64,000 nucleotides of DNA from positions 434,001-498,000 of the forward strand of contig NZ_JBITTU010000002.1 of assembly GCF_044542075.1 (NCBI RefSeq), given 5' to 3'. The DNA is from Leeuwenhoekiella sp044542075. GTDB taxonomy: Bacteria; Bacteroidota; Bacteroidia; Flavobacteriales; Flavobacteriaceae. Position 1 is the first letter of the stretch, and every line of letters begins with the position of its first letter. Below, piece after piece: positions 14,715 through 21,554 of this stretch. The notes below the pieces were generated by a model that saw nothing but the letters and a program-made list of their open reading frames with translations, did not search any database and had not been told where the DNA came from. Made by a program: the position numbers and the translations under genes.

Positions 14715-16707
14715 ATATGGTTTTCTTCTTGTACTTTTTCTATTTACAGTTACAGGAAATGCTCAGGTATTCGGGCAATCAGATACAACTTTAGATCCGG
14801 TGCAATGGCAAGCCGAAGTACAAAATTTAGATAATGACACGTACGCCTTAACTCTAAATGCTGCTATAGATGAAGAGTGGCACATATATTCTCAGTTTAC
14901 AGATCCTAACGGATCGTTACCTCTAGAACTTGAATTTTTAAATGCAAGCGAAGATTTTACTTTTGAAGGCCCTACTGTAGAAAGTGAGACGCACACAGAG
15001 TATAGCGATGTTTTTGAAGTAGATGAAACGTTTTTTAAGGATAAAGCAACGTTAACCCAGAAGATAAAAGCCACAAAAAAAGGTTTAAGTATTGTCAAGT
15101 TAATACTCAAATATCAAGTATGTAAAGAGGTGTGTATTAATGAAGAGAAGTATATCATTTTCGATATAGAAGCAGGTAAAGCTTCTGTAATTGCAGACTT
15201 TAATGCTTTTAAAGATTTTAATACATCTGAGAAAAGCGTAGAAAAAGTAACTCCTATTAATAAAAAAATTAAGGCTGAAGAAAAACAAGATTTATGGACG
15301 ATTTTCTTCCTTGCTTTTGCATCGGGATTTCTGGCGCTGTTAACGCCCTGCGTTTTCCCAATGATTCCTATGACGGTAAGTTTTTTTACTAAACAGAGTA
15401 AAAATGTTGTTACGGGTCGTCGCAATGCCATTCTGTACGGTTTGTTTATCGTGATAATTTATGTCTTACTAGGCACACTGGTAACTGCAATTTTTGGTGC
15501 AGATGCGTTAAATGCACTATCAACAAATGTCTGGTTTAATATTATTTTCTTCCTTTTACTAGTTGTTTTTGCTATTTCATTTTTTGGTGCTTTTGAAATT
15601 ATGTTACCCAATTCCTGGGCTAATGCTGTAGATCGCAAAGCAGATAAAGGTGGCGTGTTTGGTATCTTTTTTATGGCATTAGCACTGGCTATAGTCTCCT
15701 TTAGCTGTACCGGTCCTATTGTAGGTACGTTACTGGTACAGGCTGCTTCAGAGGGTGGTCTCGCACCCATACTAGGAATGTTAGGATTCTCTCTGGCAAT
15801 TGCAATACCATTTGCATTATTTGCCTTATTTCCCGGTTTAATGAACTCGTTACCTAAATCTGGTGGTTGGTTAAATTCGGTTAAAGTTATTTTAGGCTTT
15901 TTAGAATTGGCATTAGCGTTTAAATTTCTCTCCAATGCAGATTTGGTTTTACAAGCTCATCTTTTAGAACGCGAAGTATTTCTGGCAATCTGGATTGCTA
16001 TTTTCTTAGCGATGAGTTTTTACTTATTCGGCAAAATAAGATTGGCTCACGATACACCTATAGATCATATTTCTTCTGGTAGAATGGTATTGGGACTAGT
16101 TGTATTATCATTTACAGTCTATTTAATTCCTGGTTTGTGGGGTGCGCCTCTTAAATTAATTAGTGGTTTCCCACCACCTATGAATTATAGCGAGTCTCCC
16201 TATGGAGTAGGCTATATGAAAGGAGTTACAAATACTTCAATATCAGAAATGCCTAAAGAAGCTGAGTTAGGACCGTATCAACTCATAACATTTACAGACT
16301 ATGATGCAGGTATGGCTTTCGCTAAAGCGGAAAACAAACCTGTATTATTAGATTTTACGGGTAAAGCTTGTGTGAATTGCCGTAAGATGGAGGAGCGCGT
16401 TTGGGGTGAACCTCAGATTTTAAATAAGCTTCAAAATGATGTTGTGATCATCTCTTTATATGTAGATTTAAGAGAAAAATTACCCGAAGCATCGCAGTAT
16501 GTAAGCGAAACCACCGGTAAACGTATACAAACGGTTGGAGACAAATGGAGTGATTTTCAGATTGAAAAATACCAGATAAACGCTCAGCCATATTACGTTT
16601 TACTTACACCAGAGGGTAACAAATTAAATACTCCTGTAGGGTACACGCCAGAGGTTGACGAATTTGAAGCCTGGCTTGAAGAAGGTATAACGACCTTCAA
16701 TAAATAA
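14707..16707 (+). CDS. dsbD: DsbD-type thiol:disulfide interchange protein (cytochrome c biogenesis transmembrane domain plus thioredoxin)
   Basis: The 666-residue product has a signal peptide (ending TGNAQ) and a periplasmic N-terminal domain with the cysteine pair YQVCKEVC. An eight-helix membrane domain follows, with the electron-transfer cysteines in LLTPCVFPMIPM and SFSCTGPIVG. The C-terminal thioredoxin-like domain has the CxxC motif GKACVNCRK. It passes electrons from cytoplasmic thioredoxin to periplasmic thiols. The ATG at 14707 overlaps tilS by 8 nt, so expression is probably coupled; a TTG at 14686 was rejected because it would put charged residues before the signal. All four cysteine pairs or singles expected of DsbD are present. 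Confidence 0.92.
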   Translation: MIKYGFLLVLFLFTVTGNAQVFGQSDTTLDPVQWQAEVQNLDNDTYALTLNAAIDEEWHIYSQFTDPNGSLPLELEFLNASEDFTFEGPTVESETHTEYSDVFEVDETFFKDKATLTQKIKATKKGLSIVKLILKYQVCKEVCINEEKYIIFDIEAGKASVIADFNAFKDFNTSEKSVEKVTPINKKIKAEEKQDLWTIFFLAFASGFLALLTPCVFPMIPMTVSFFTKQSKNVVTGRRNAILYGLFIVIIYVLLGTLVTAIFGADALNALSTNVWFNIIFFLLLVVFAISFFGAFEIMLPNSWANAVDRKADKGGVFGIFFMALALAIVSFSCTGPIVGTLLVQAASEGGLAPILGMLGFSLAIAIPFALFALFPGLMNSLPKSGGWLNSVKVILGFLELALAFKFLSNADLVLQAHLLEREVFLAIWIAIFLAMSFYLFGKIRLAHDTPIDHISSGRMVLGLVVLSFTVYLIPGLWGAPLKLISGFPPPMNYSESPYGVGYMKGVTNTSISEMPKEAELGPYQLITFTDYDAGMAFAKAENKPVLLDFTGKACVNCRKMEERVWGEPQILNKLQNDVVIISLYVDLREKLPEASQYVSETTGKRIQTVGDKWSDFQIEKYQINAQPYYVLLTPEGNKLNTPVGYTPEVDEFEAWLEEGITTFNK

Positions 16708-16762
16708 ACTTTATTAAATTTAAAGACTTTAATATACGCCTTAACACTAATCTAAATTCTAA

Positions 16763-18607
16763 ATGAAAAACTTTAAAATAGCCTTAGTTGGTTTGTTCTT
16801 GTTGCTGGTTTCCGGCTTACAGGCACAAACAGAAGAATACGTAAAAGAGCATTACGATAAAAAGGAAGTCAAAATTAAAATGCGTGATGGTATTTTATTG
16901 CATACCACAATTTATTCTCCTAAAGACAAGACGCAAAAATATCCTATGTTAATGATGCGCACGCCATATAGCTGCGCTCCTTACGGCGAAGAAAATTTTA
17001 AAGGTAGAATAGGGCCTAACCAGTACCTGGTTGAAGAAGGCAATATTTTTGTACATCAGGATGTACGTGGTCGCTGGAATAGTGAAGGCGTTTATGATAA
17101 TATGCGGGCTTACATTCCCAATAAAAAGAAAAAACAAGTAGATGAGGCCAGTGATACCTATGATACTATAGACTGGCTTATAAAAAATGTGGCTAATAAT
17201 AACGGTAATGTAGGAACATGGGGAATCTCGTATCCGGGTTATTATGCAACTTATTCGTTACTTAGTGAACATCCTGCGTTAAAAGCCGTTTCTCCTCAAG
17301 CTTGTATTTCAGATTTTTTCTTTGATGATTTTCATCATAATGGTGCGTTTCTAGAAAGTTACTGGAGAGCTATTTCGTTATTTGGTTATATGAAAACAGA
17401 GCCCACAACTGAGGCGTGGTATAAATTTCCTGAATTACCATCAGAAGATCAATATCAGTTTTTCTTAGACCAGGGGCCTTTAACAAATCTAGACACATTT
17501 TACAAAAAAGACAATGTGTTCTGGGAGCAATTTAAAGAGCACCCTAACTATGACGAGTTTTGGAAAAGCCGCGGTATTCTTCAGCATTTAAAAAATATTA
17601 AACCAGCGGTTATGGTCGTAGGTGGTCTTTTTGACGCCGAAGATTTATACGGTCCGTTTAATACGTATAAGGAGATAGAGCAAAATAGCGACAACTACAA
17701 TATTATGGTTTTTGGTCCCTGGAGTCACGGTGATTGGGCCCGTCAAACAGAACGTCAGGCAATTGGGAATGTTTATTTTGGAGATAATTTATCACGTGAT
17801 TTTCAAAAGAATTACGAGACGGTGTTTTTCAATCATTTCTTAAAAAATAACGGTAAAGGAGAACTTAATCTTCCCGAAGCTTCAATGTATGATAGTGGTG
17901 CCCGTGAATGGGATTCTTACACAAGCTGGCCGGCAAAAGAAGCGCAGAAAAAGAGTTTTTACTTAGGCGCAAATCAAAAGCTAACTGAAGTTGCAGCACC
18001 AGAATTTGAAAATACTTTTATTAGTGATCCTCAAAAGCCGGTACCGTATTCTGAAGACATTAAAATGGTGTTTACCCCTCGTAAATATATGACAGACGAT
18101 CAGCGTTTTGCTGCGAGAAGACCAGACGTATTAGTTTATGAAACAGCTGTTTTGACCGAAGATATGACCTTAAGCGGGGAAATTCTGGCTAAGCTACAAG
18201 TAGCGACTACAGGTACTGCTGCAGACTGGGTTGTTAAGGTGATAGATGTCTACCCTCCAGATGCAGAAGATTATCCAGAAACACAGGCCTATCTCAAAAT
18301 GGGCAATTACCACATGATGGTGCGTAGTGAGGTAATGCGTGGTCGTTTTCGCGACAGCTTTAGTGATCCTAAACCTTTTGAAGCTAATACAAAAACTGGA
18401 GTAGATCTTACCCTACAAGACATAAACCACACATTTTTAAAAGGGCACAAACTTCAGATTCAAATTCAAAGTACCTGGTTTCCATTTATAGATCGCAACC
18501 CGCAAACGTATGTGCCTAATATCTATATGGCAAAAGCAGAAGATTTTACAAAAGAGACACATACAGTTTATGGGGATTCAGAGATTCAATTCACAGTTAT
18601 AAAATAA
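16763..18607 (+). CDS. CocE/NonD family exported hydrolase (X-Pro dipeptidyl-peptidase S15-like)
   Basis: The 614-residue protein has a signal peptide (ending LQAQ) and an alpha/beta-hydrolase domain. The nucleophile is Ser156 in GISYPGY, with Asp291 in GGLFDAED and His322 in WSHGDW as the likely remaining triad. A C-terminal jelly-roll domain (about 390-614) is typical of the CocE/PepX/glutaryl-7-ACA acylase family. Members hydrolyse acyl-peptides, esters or beta-lactam side chains, so the substrate is unresolved. It lies 5 nt upstream of the DUF885 gene and a terminator follows both, so the two exported enzymes form one transcription unit. Confidence 0.9.
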   Translation: MKNFKIALVGLFLLLVSGLQAQTEEYVKEHYDKKEVKIKMRDGILLHTTIYSPKDKTQKYPMLMMRTPYSCAPYGEENFKGRIGPNQYLVEEGNIFVHQDVRGRWNSEGVYDNMRAYIPNKKKKQVDEASDTYDTIDWLIKNVANNNGNVGTWGISYPGYYATYSLLSEHPALKAVSPQACISDFFFDDFHHNGAFLESYWRAISLFGYMKTEPTTEAWYKFPELPSEDQYQFFLDQGPLTNLDTFYKKDNVFWEQFKEHPNYDEFWKSRGILQHLKNIKPAVMVVGGLFDAEDLYGPFNTYKEIEQNSDNYNIMVFGPWSHGDWARQTERQAIGNVYFGDNLSRDFQKNYETVFFNHFLKNNGKGELNLPEASMYDSGAREWDSYTSWPAKEAQKKSFYLGANQKLTEVAAPEFENTFISDPQKPVPYSEDIKMVFTPRKYMTDDQRFAARRPDVLVYETAVLTEDMTLSGEILAKLQVATTGTAADWVVKVIDVYPPDAEDYPETQAYLKMGNYHMMVRSEVMRGRFRDSFSDPKPFEANTKTGVDLTLQDINHTFLKGHKLQIQIQSTWFPFIDRNPQTYVPNIYMAKAEDFTKETHTVYGDSEIQFTVIK

Positions 18608-18612
18608 GACAT

Positions 18613-20436
18613 ATGAAGATTAAAATCAGTCTGATACTTTTCAGCATTTTTATAGCTACAAGTTCGTGTAAAACCGAAACTAATAAATCTTTAAGCGAGG
18701 CTCAGATCGCTGAAGCTAGTGCAGCGTTAAATACCTGGTTTGAAAATCAGTTTGAAGCAGATGTGGCAATGTCACCACAATGGCAAACAGATTTAGGCTA
18801 TAAAACTAATTATGGTAAATGGGATGATATTTCTTCAGACCAGATGCTCGTTAACTACAACAATGCAAAAGAGCGATTAAACTATTTAGAGCAGGAGGTA
18901 AATGTGGCAGCTTTAGACTCTGTAACTGCAATAAGTTACACGCTTTATAAGTTGAATATGAAAAACGAAATTGAAGATTATGAATATCGTTTTTACAATT
19001 ACCCGGTTAATCAAATGTATGGCTTGCACTCAAGTGTTCCTGCATTTTTAATTAATAAGCATCGTATAGACAGCGTTACAGATGCCGAAGCATACATTGC
19101 GCGAATACGTGGCGTAAAACCGCTATTTACAGAGTTGAGAAATCAGTTAGGAATAAGAGAGAGCAACCAGATTATAGCTCCAAAATTTGTCTTAGATCGT
19201 GTTTTAGATGACAGTAGAAATATTTTGAAAGGAAGTCCTTTTGACGACTCTCAAGAACAAATGCCAATTTTAGCAGATTTTGAGTCGAAGCTTAATAAAC
19301 TGAAATTAGATACAGCAGTACAAGAAAAATTATTGGTAGATGCTACAAAAGCCCTTGTAGATAGTTTACAACCTGCATACAATGAATTGATAAGTTTTGT
19401 TGAAAACCAAAAAATACGAGCTACAACAGACGATGGGGTGTGGAAATTTCCCAGAGGTGATGCTTTTTATGCTATTGCTTTAAATAGAGCGACCACAACT
19501 TCGATGACGGCAGAAGAGATTCACAAATTAGGCCTTAATGAGGTTGAACGTATTCACGGTGAGATGAAGGAGATTATGAAACAAGTAAAATTTGAAGGCA
19601 GTCTGCAAGACTTCTTTGAGTTTATGCGTGTTGATAAACAATTTTATTACGAGGATTCTAGTGAGGGACGTGCTGCATATATGAAAGAAGCTAAAGCTAT
19701 TATAGACGATATGCGTGGTCATCTTGACGAACTATTTATAACCAAGCCAAAAGCTGAAGTTGTTGTTAAACAGGTGGAAGCTTTTAGAGAAAAAAGTGCT
19801 GGGAAAGCATTTTATAATTCTCCTGCTCCAGACGGTTCAAGACCCGGTATTTATTATGCAAACCTGTATGATATAAAAGCAATGCCAAAATATCAAATGC
19901 AAGCACTAGCGTATCACGAGGGAATACCCGGTCATCATATGCAACTTGCGATAGCTCAGGAATTAGAAGGTTTACCTAAGTTTAGAAAATTTGGTGGTTA
20001 CACACCTTATATTGAGGGTTGGGGCTTGTATTGCGAGTACGTACCTAAAGAAATGGGAATGTACAAAGATCCATATTCTGACTTCGGAAGATTAGCAATG
20101 GAGCTTTGGCGTGCGTGTAGACTGGTTGTTGATACTGGTATTCATGATAAAAAATGGACACGTGAAGAGGGTATTGCTTATTACAAAGAAAACACACCAA
20201 ATGCAGAAAGTGATTGCATTAAAATGGTAGAACGTCATATTGTAATGCCGGGTCAGGCTACGGCTTATAAAGTAGGTATGAATAAAATACTAGAACTACG
20301 CGCCAAAGCAGAAACTGAATTAGGCGATACATTTAATATTAGAGCATTTCACGAAGTTGTTTTAGGGCAGGGTGCTTTACCACTTTCAGTTTTAGAAGAA
20401 CAGGTGATAAACTATATCGCAACTCAGAAGCAATAA
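18613..20436 (+). CDS. DUF885 family putative zinc-dependent peptidase, lipoprotein
   Basis: This 607-residue protein has a lipobox ending at Cys19 (FIATSSC). The key motif HEGIPGHH lies at residues 435-442, with an HE followed by another His five residues later. This is the DUF885 version of a metalloprotease active site. WGLYCEYVPKEMG downstream probably supplies another acidic ligand. Members are predicted peptidases with few characterised examples. It follows the CocE-like hydrolase by 5 nt, so both may degrade peptides in the periplasm or at the cell surface. A strong terminator lies 23 bp after the stop. Confidence 0.88.
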   Translation: MKIKISLILFSIFIATSSCKTETNKSLSEAQIAEASAALNTWFENQFEADVAMSPQWQTDLGYKTNYGKWDDISSDQMLVNYNNAKERLNYLEQEVNVAALDSVTAISYTLYKLNMKNEIEDYEYRFYNYPVNQMYGLHSSVPAFLINKHRIDSVTDAEAYIARIRGVKPLFTELRNQLGIRESNQIIAPKFVLDRVLDDSRNILKGSPFDDSQEQMPILADFESKLNKLKLDTAVQEKLLVDATKALVDSLQPAYNELISFVENQKIRATTDDGVWKFPRGDAFYAIALNRATTTSMTAEEIHKLGLNEVERIHGEMKEIMKQVKFEGSLQDFFEFMRVDKQFYYEDSSEGRAAYMKEAKAIIDDMRGHLDELFITKPKAEVVVKQVEAFREKSAGKAFYNSPAPDGSRPGIYYANLYDIKAMPKYQMQALAYHEGIPGHHMQLAIAQELEGLPKFRKFGGYTPYIEGWGLYCEYVPKEMGMYKDPYSDFGRLAMELWRACRLVVDTGIHDKKWTREEGIAYYKENTPNAESDCIKMVERHIVMPGQATAYKVGMNKILELRAKAETELGDTFNIRAFHEVVLGQGALPLSVLEEQVINYIATQKQ

Positions 20437-20458
20437 GTAATTTTTTATATAGTATTTA

Positions 20459-20494
20459 GAAAAGCAGACCATAAAGGTCTGCTTTTCTTGTTTT
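20459..20494 (+). terminator. Rho-independent terminator of the CocE/DUF885 operon
   Basis: A perfect 12-bp stem (20459-20470 with 20476-20487, left arm GAAAAGCAGACC) encloses a 5-nt ATAAA loop and is followed by a T-rich tail. It lies directly downstream of the DUF885 stop. Confidence 0.9.
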
Positions 20495-20765
20495 AAAGAT
20501 TAGAGGTTGAGAGGAGCAGCTTTTATCTATTAAGTTATTTGTATTTTATTCTTAATAAATAATTCAGTTGGTATTAGCTTTTTTAATAACGGTATTACCG
20601 GTATAGAATTAAATGTTGAGAAATTAGTCAATCTGATTTTTACTAATAAAGAGAAGTTTTTGATGAAAGAAAAATTTTAGATTTATTTGGCGGAAACTTT
20701 CTGTCCTATCAGGCTTTAATTAGTAATTTTAAGGATTAATAGTCCGCATAAAATTCCAAAAAATC
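20495..20765. other. AT-rich non-coding stretch without recognised genes
   Basis: Between the terminator and the small membrane ORF I see only short frames interrupted by stops and no RNA gene. Both strands were read; nothing resembling a tRNA, an insertion-sequence end or a clear promoter was found. Confidence 0.5.
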
Positions 20766-20984
20766 TTGATTTACCTACGCATTCTTTTTATCGTATTACT
20801 ACTTCTTGAACTGCGGTATCAAAAATTTAAATCAATTAAAGAATTATTTATGTGGCTTTTTATAGTTGGGATTTTTAGCTGGCTTGGCTATATTATATTT
20901 CTACTATTCAGAAAGCGTGTCTTAGTGCGAAGAGATCGTTTTAATCTTGACTTTAAACAACCCAATAAAAATTCTCTTGACTAG
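20766..20984 (+). CDS. Small predicted membrane protein, PLDc_N-like
   Basis: This is a 72-residue frame with two hydrophobic segments, about residues 3-15 and 28-48. It ends in a strongly basic tail (FRKRVLVRRDRF). The second segment, WLFIVGIFSWLGYIIFLLF, resembles the short phospholipase D N-terminal (PLDc_N) membrane motif found in many small Bacteroidota proteins. No ATG lies at the start: TTG at 20766 opens the frame, and the first ATG would remove most of the first helix. It stands alone between a terminator and a repeat-rich non-coding region. The membrane character argues that it is real, but the function is unknown. Confidence 0.5.
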   Translation: MIYLRILFIVLLLLELRYQKFKSIKELFMWLFIVGIFSWLGYIIFLLFRKRVLVRRDRFNLDFKQPNKNSLD

Positions 20985-21098
20985 GGAAGTTGCTATTCAA
21001 AAACGCGTATTATGCGTTTGAAAGATAGGTTGTATTAGTTGTATTATAGGAAATATATGTCAAATCTTTAAAGCCTAAAAAGCTTTTACAAAGCTCTT

Positions 21099-21170
21099 TA
21101 AAAAAGAAAAACACCTTGCTTTCGCAAAGTGCCTTTCACCCCTAAATTATTAATGACATCGTAAATTTAC
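21099..21170 (-). repeat. Direct repeat copy 1 with terminator-like hairpin
   Basis: The core (21099-21154) is identical to 21245-21300 at 55 of 56 positions. Weaker similarity continues to about 21170 with an indel and substitutions. Read on the minus strand it runs from an ATTAAT motif through TTTAGGGGTGAAAGG into a hairpin and T-tract. The two copies are offset by 146 bp. Confidence 0.9.
21100..21131 (-). terminator. Minus-strand hairpin with GAAA loop and T-tract, copy 1
   Basis: On the minus strand CACTTTGC, loop GAAA and GCAAGGTG form an 8-bp stem with one G-U pair, followed by TTTTTCTTTTTT. On the plus strand the same stem has an A-C mismatch and no T-tract, so the element is oriented for minus-strand RNA. 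Confidence 0.7.
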
Positions 21171-21244
21171 AATTTAATTAACAATATTTTAGGTGAAAAT
21201 TGAAGTAAATCTTAATTAAACCTTCTTTTAATTACAGATTTGTC

Positions 21245-21315
21245 TAAAAAAGAAAAACACCTTGCTTTCGCAAAGTGCCTTTCACCCCTAAATCATTAAT
21301 ACATTTTAAATTTAA
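21245..21315 (-). repeat. Direct repeat copy 2 with terminator-like hairpin
   Basis: This is the second copy of the element, with core 21245-21300. The only core difference from copy 1 is the base after CCTAAAT (C here, T in copy 1). The similarity stops before the flanking AT-rich sequence. Confidence 0.9.
21246..21277 (-). terminator. Minus-strand hairpin with GAAA loop and T-tract, copy 2
   Basis: The stem-loop is the same as in copy 1 (21258-21265 pairs with 21270-21277) and is followed on the minus strand by TTTTTCTTTTTT. It lies about 280 nt beyond the amylase stop, further than usual for a simple operon terminator. Confidence 0.7.
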
Positions 21316-21382
21316 TTCCCCTATTAATTAAATAAAAAACGGTATAAATCATTGATTAATACATAGTAAAACTATCCAAAAG

Positions 21383-21428
21383 GAGACTTTCCTAAAAGGG
21401 GAAAAACACCTTTTTTTGATTTAGTCTC
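21383..21428. other. Nested stem-loop near the sus operon 3' end
   Basis: An outer 6-bp pairing (GAGACT at 21383-21388 with AGTCTC at 21423-21428) encloses an inner 6-bp pairing (AAAAGG at 21394-21399 with CCTTTT at 21409-21414). The plus strand continues the inner stem with extra Ts. It could be a plus-strand terminator or part of a structured RNA; the strand is uncertain. Confidence 0.4.
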
Positions 21429-21436
21429 AGATTAGT

Positions 21437-21451
21437 AACCCACTTTGGGTT
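21437..21451 (+). terminator. Weak short hairpin
   Basis: AACCCA and TGGGTT form a 6-bp stem with a 3-nt loop, followed on the plus strand by TTTATAATT. It is a weak terminator candidate for plus-strand transcription entering from the small ORF. Confidence 0.3.
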
Positions 21452-21554
21452 TTATAATTACAACAATTAATACAAGTATAATTTTTAGTAAATTTTATTA
21501 TAATTGAATATAAAATATTTGAATTTTCAGCTGTTTTAGAATCATATATTCTAA

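Larger units (their letters stand above)
20985..21554. other. 570-bp non-coding region with duplicated hairpin element and further stem-loops
   Basis: No protein-coding frame of note is present. The stretch holds two copies of a 56-bp element (one mismatch) carrying a minus-strand GAAA-tetraloop hairpin plus T-tract, a nested stem-loop at 21383-21428 and a short hairpin at 21437-21451. It lies beyond the 3' end of the minus-strand sus operon. Confidence 0.7.

Noticed and set aside
15459..15935. A 158-codon open frame on the minus strand inside the dsbD-like gene
   Set aside because: It is antisense to the conserved membrane domain of DsbD, its composition is that of a shadow of hydrophobic codons (Asn/Lys/Pro rich), and it has no recognisable motif or own promoter.
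21099..21315. CRISPR array
   Set aside because: There are only two copies, with a 90-bp interval and no further spacers or cas genes. The repeats carry a terminator hairpin.
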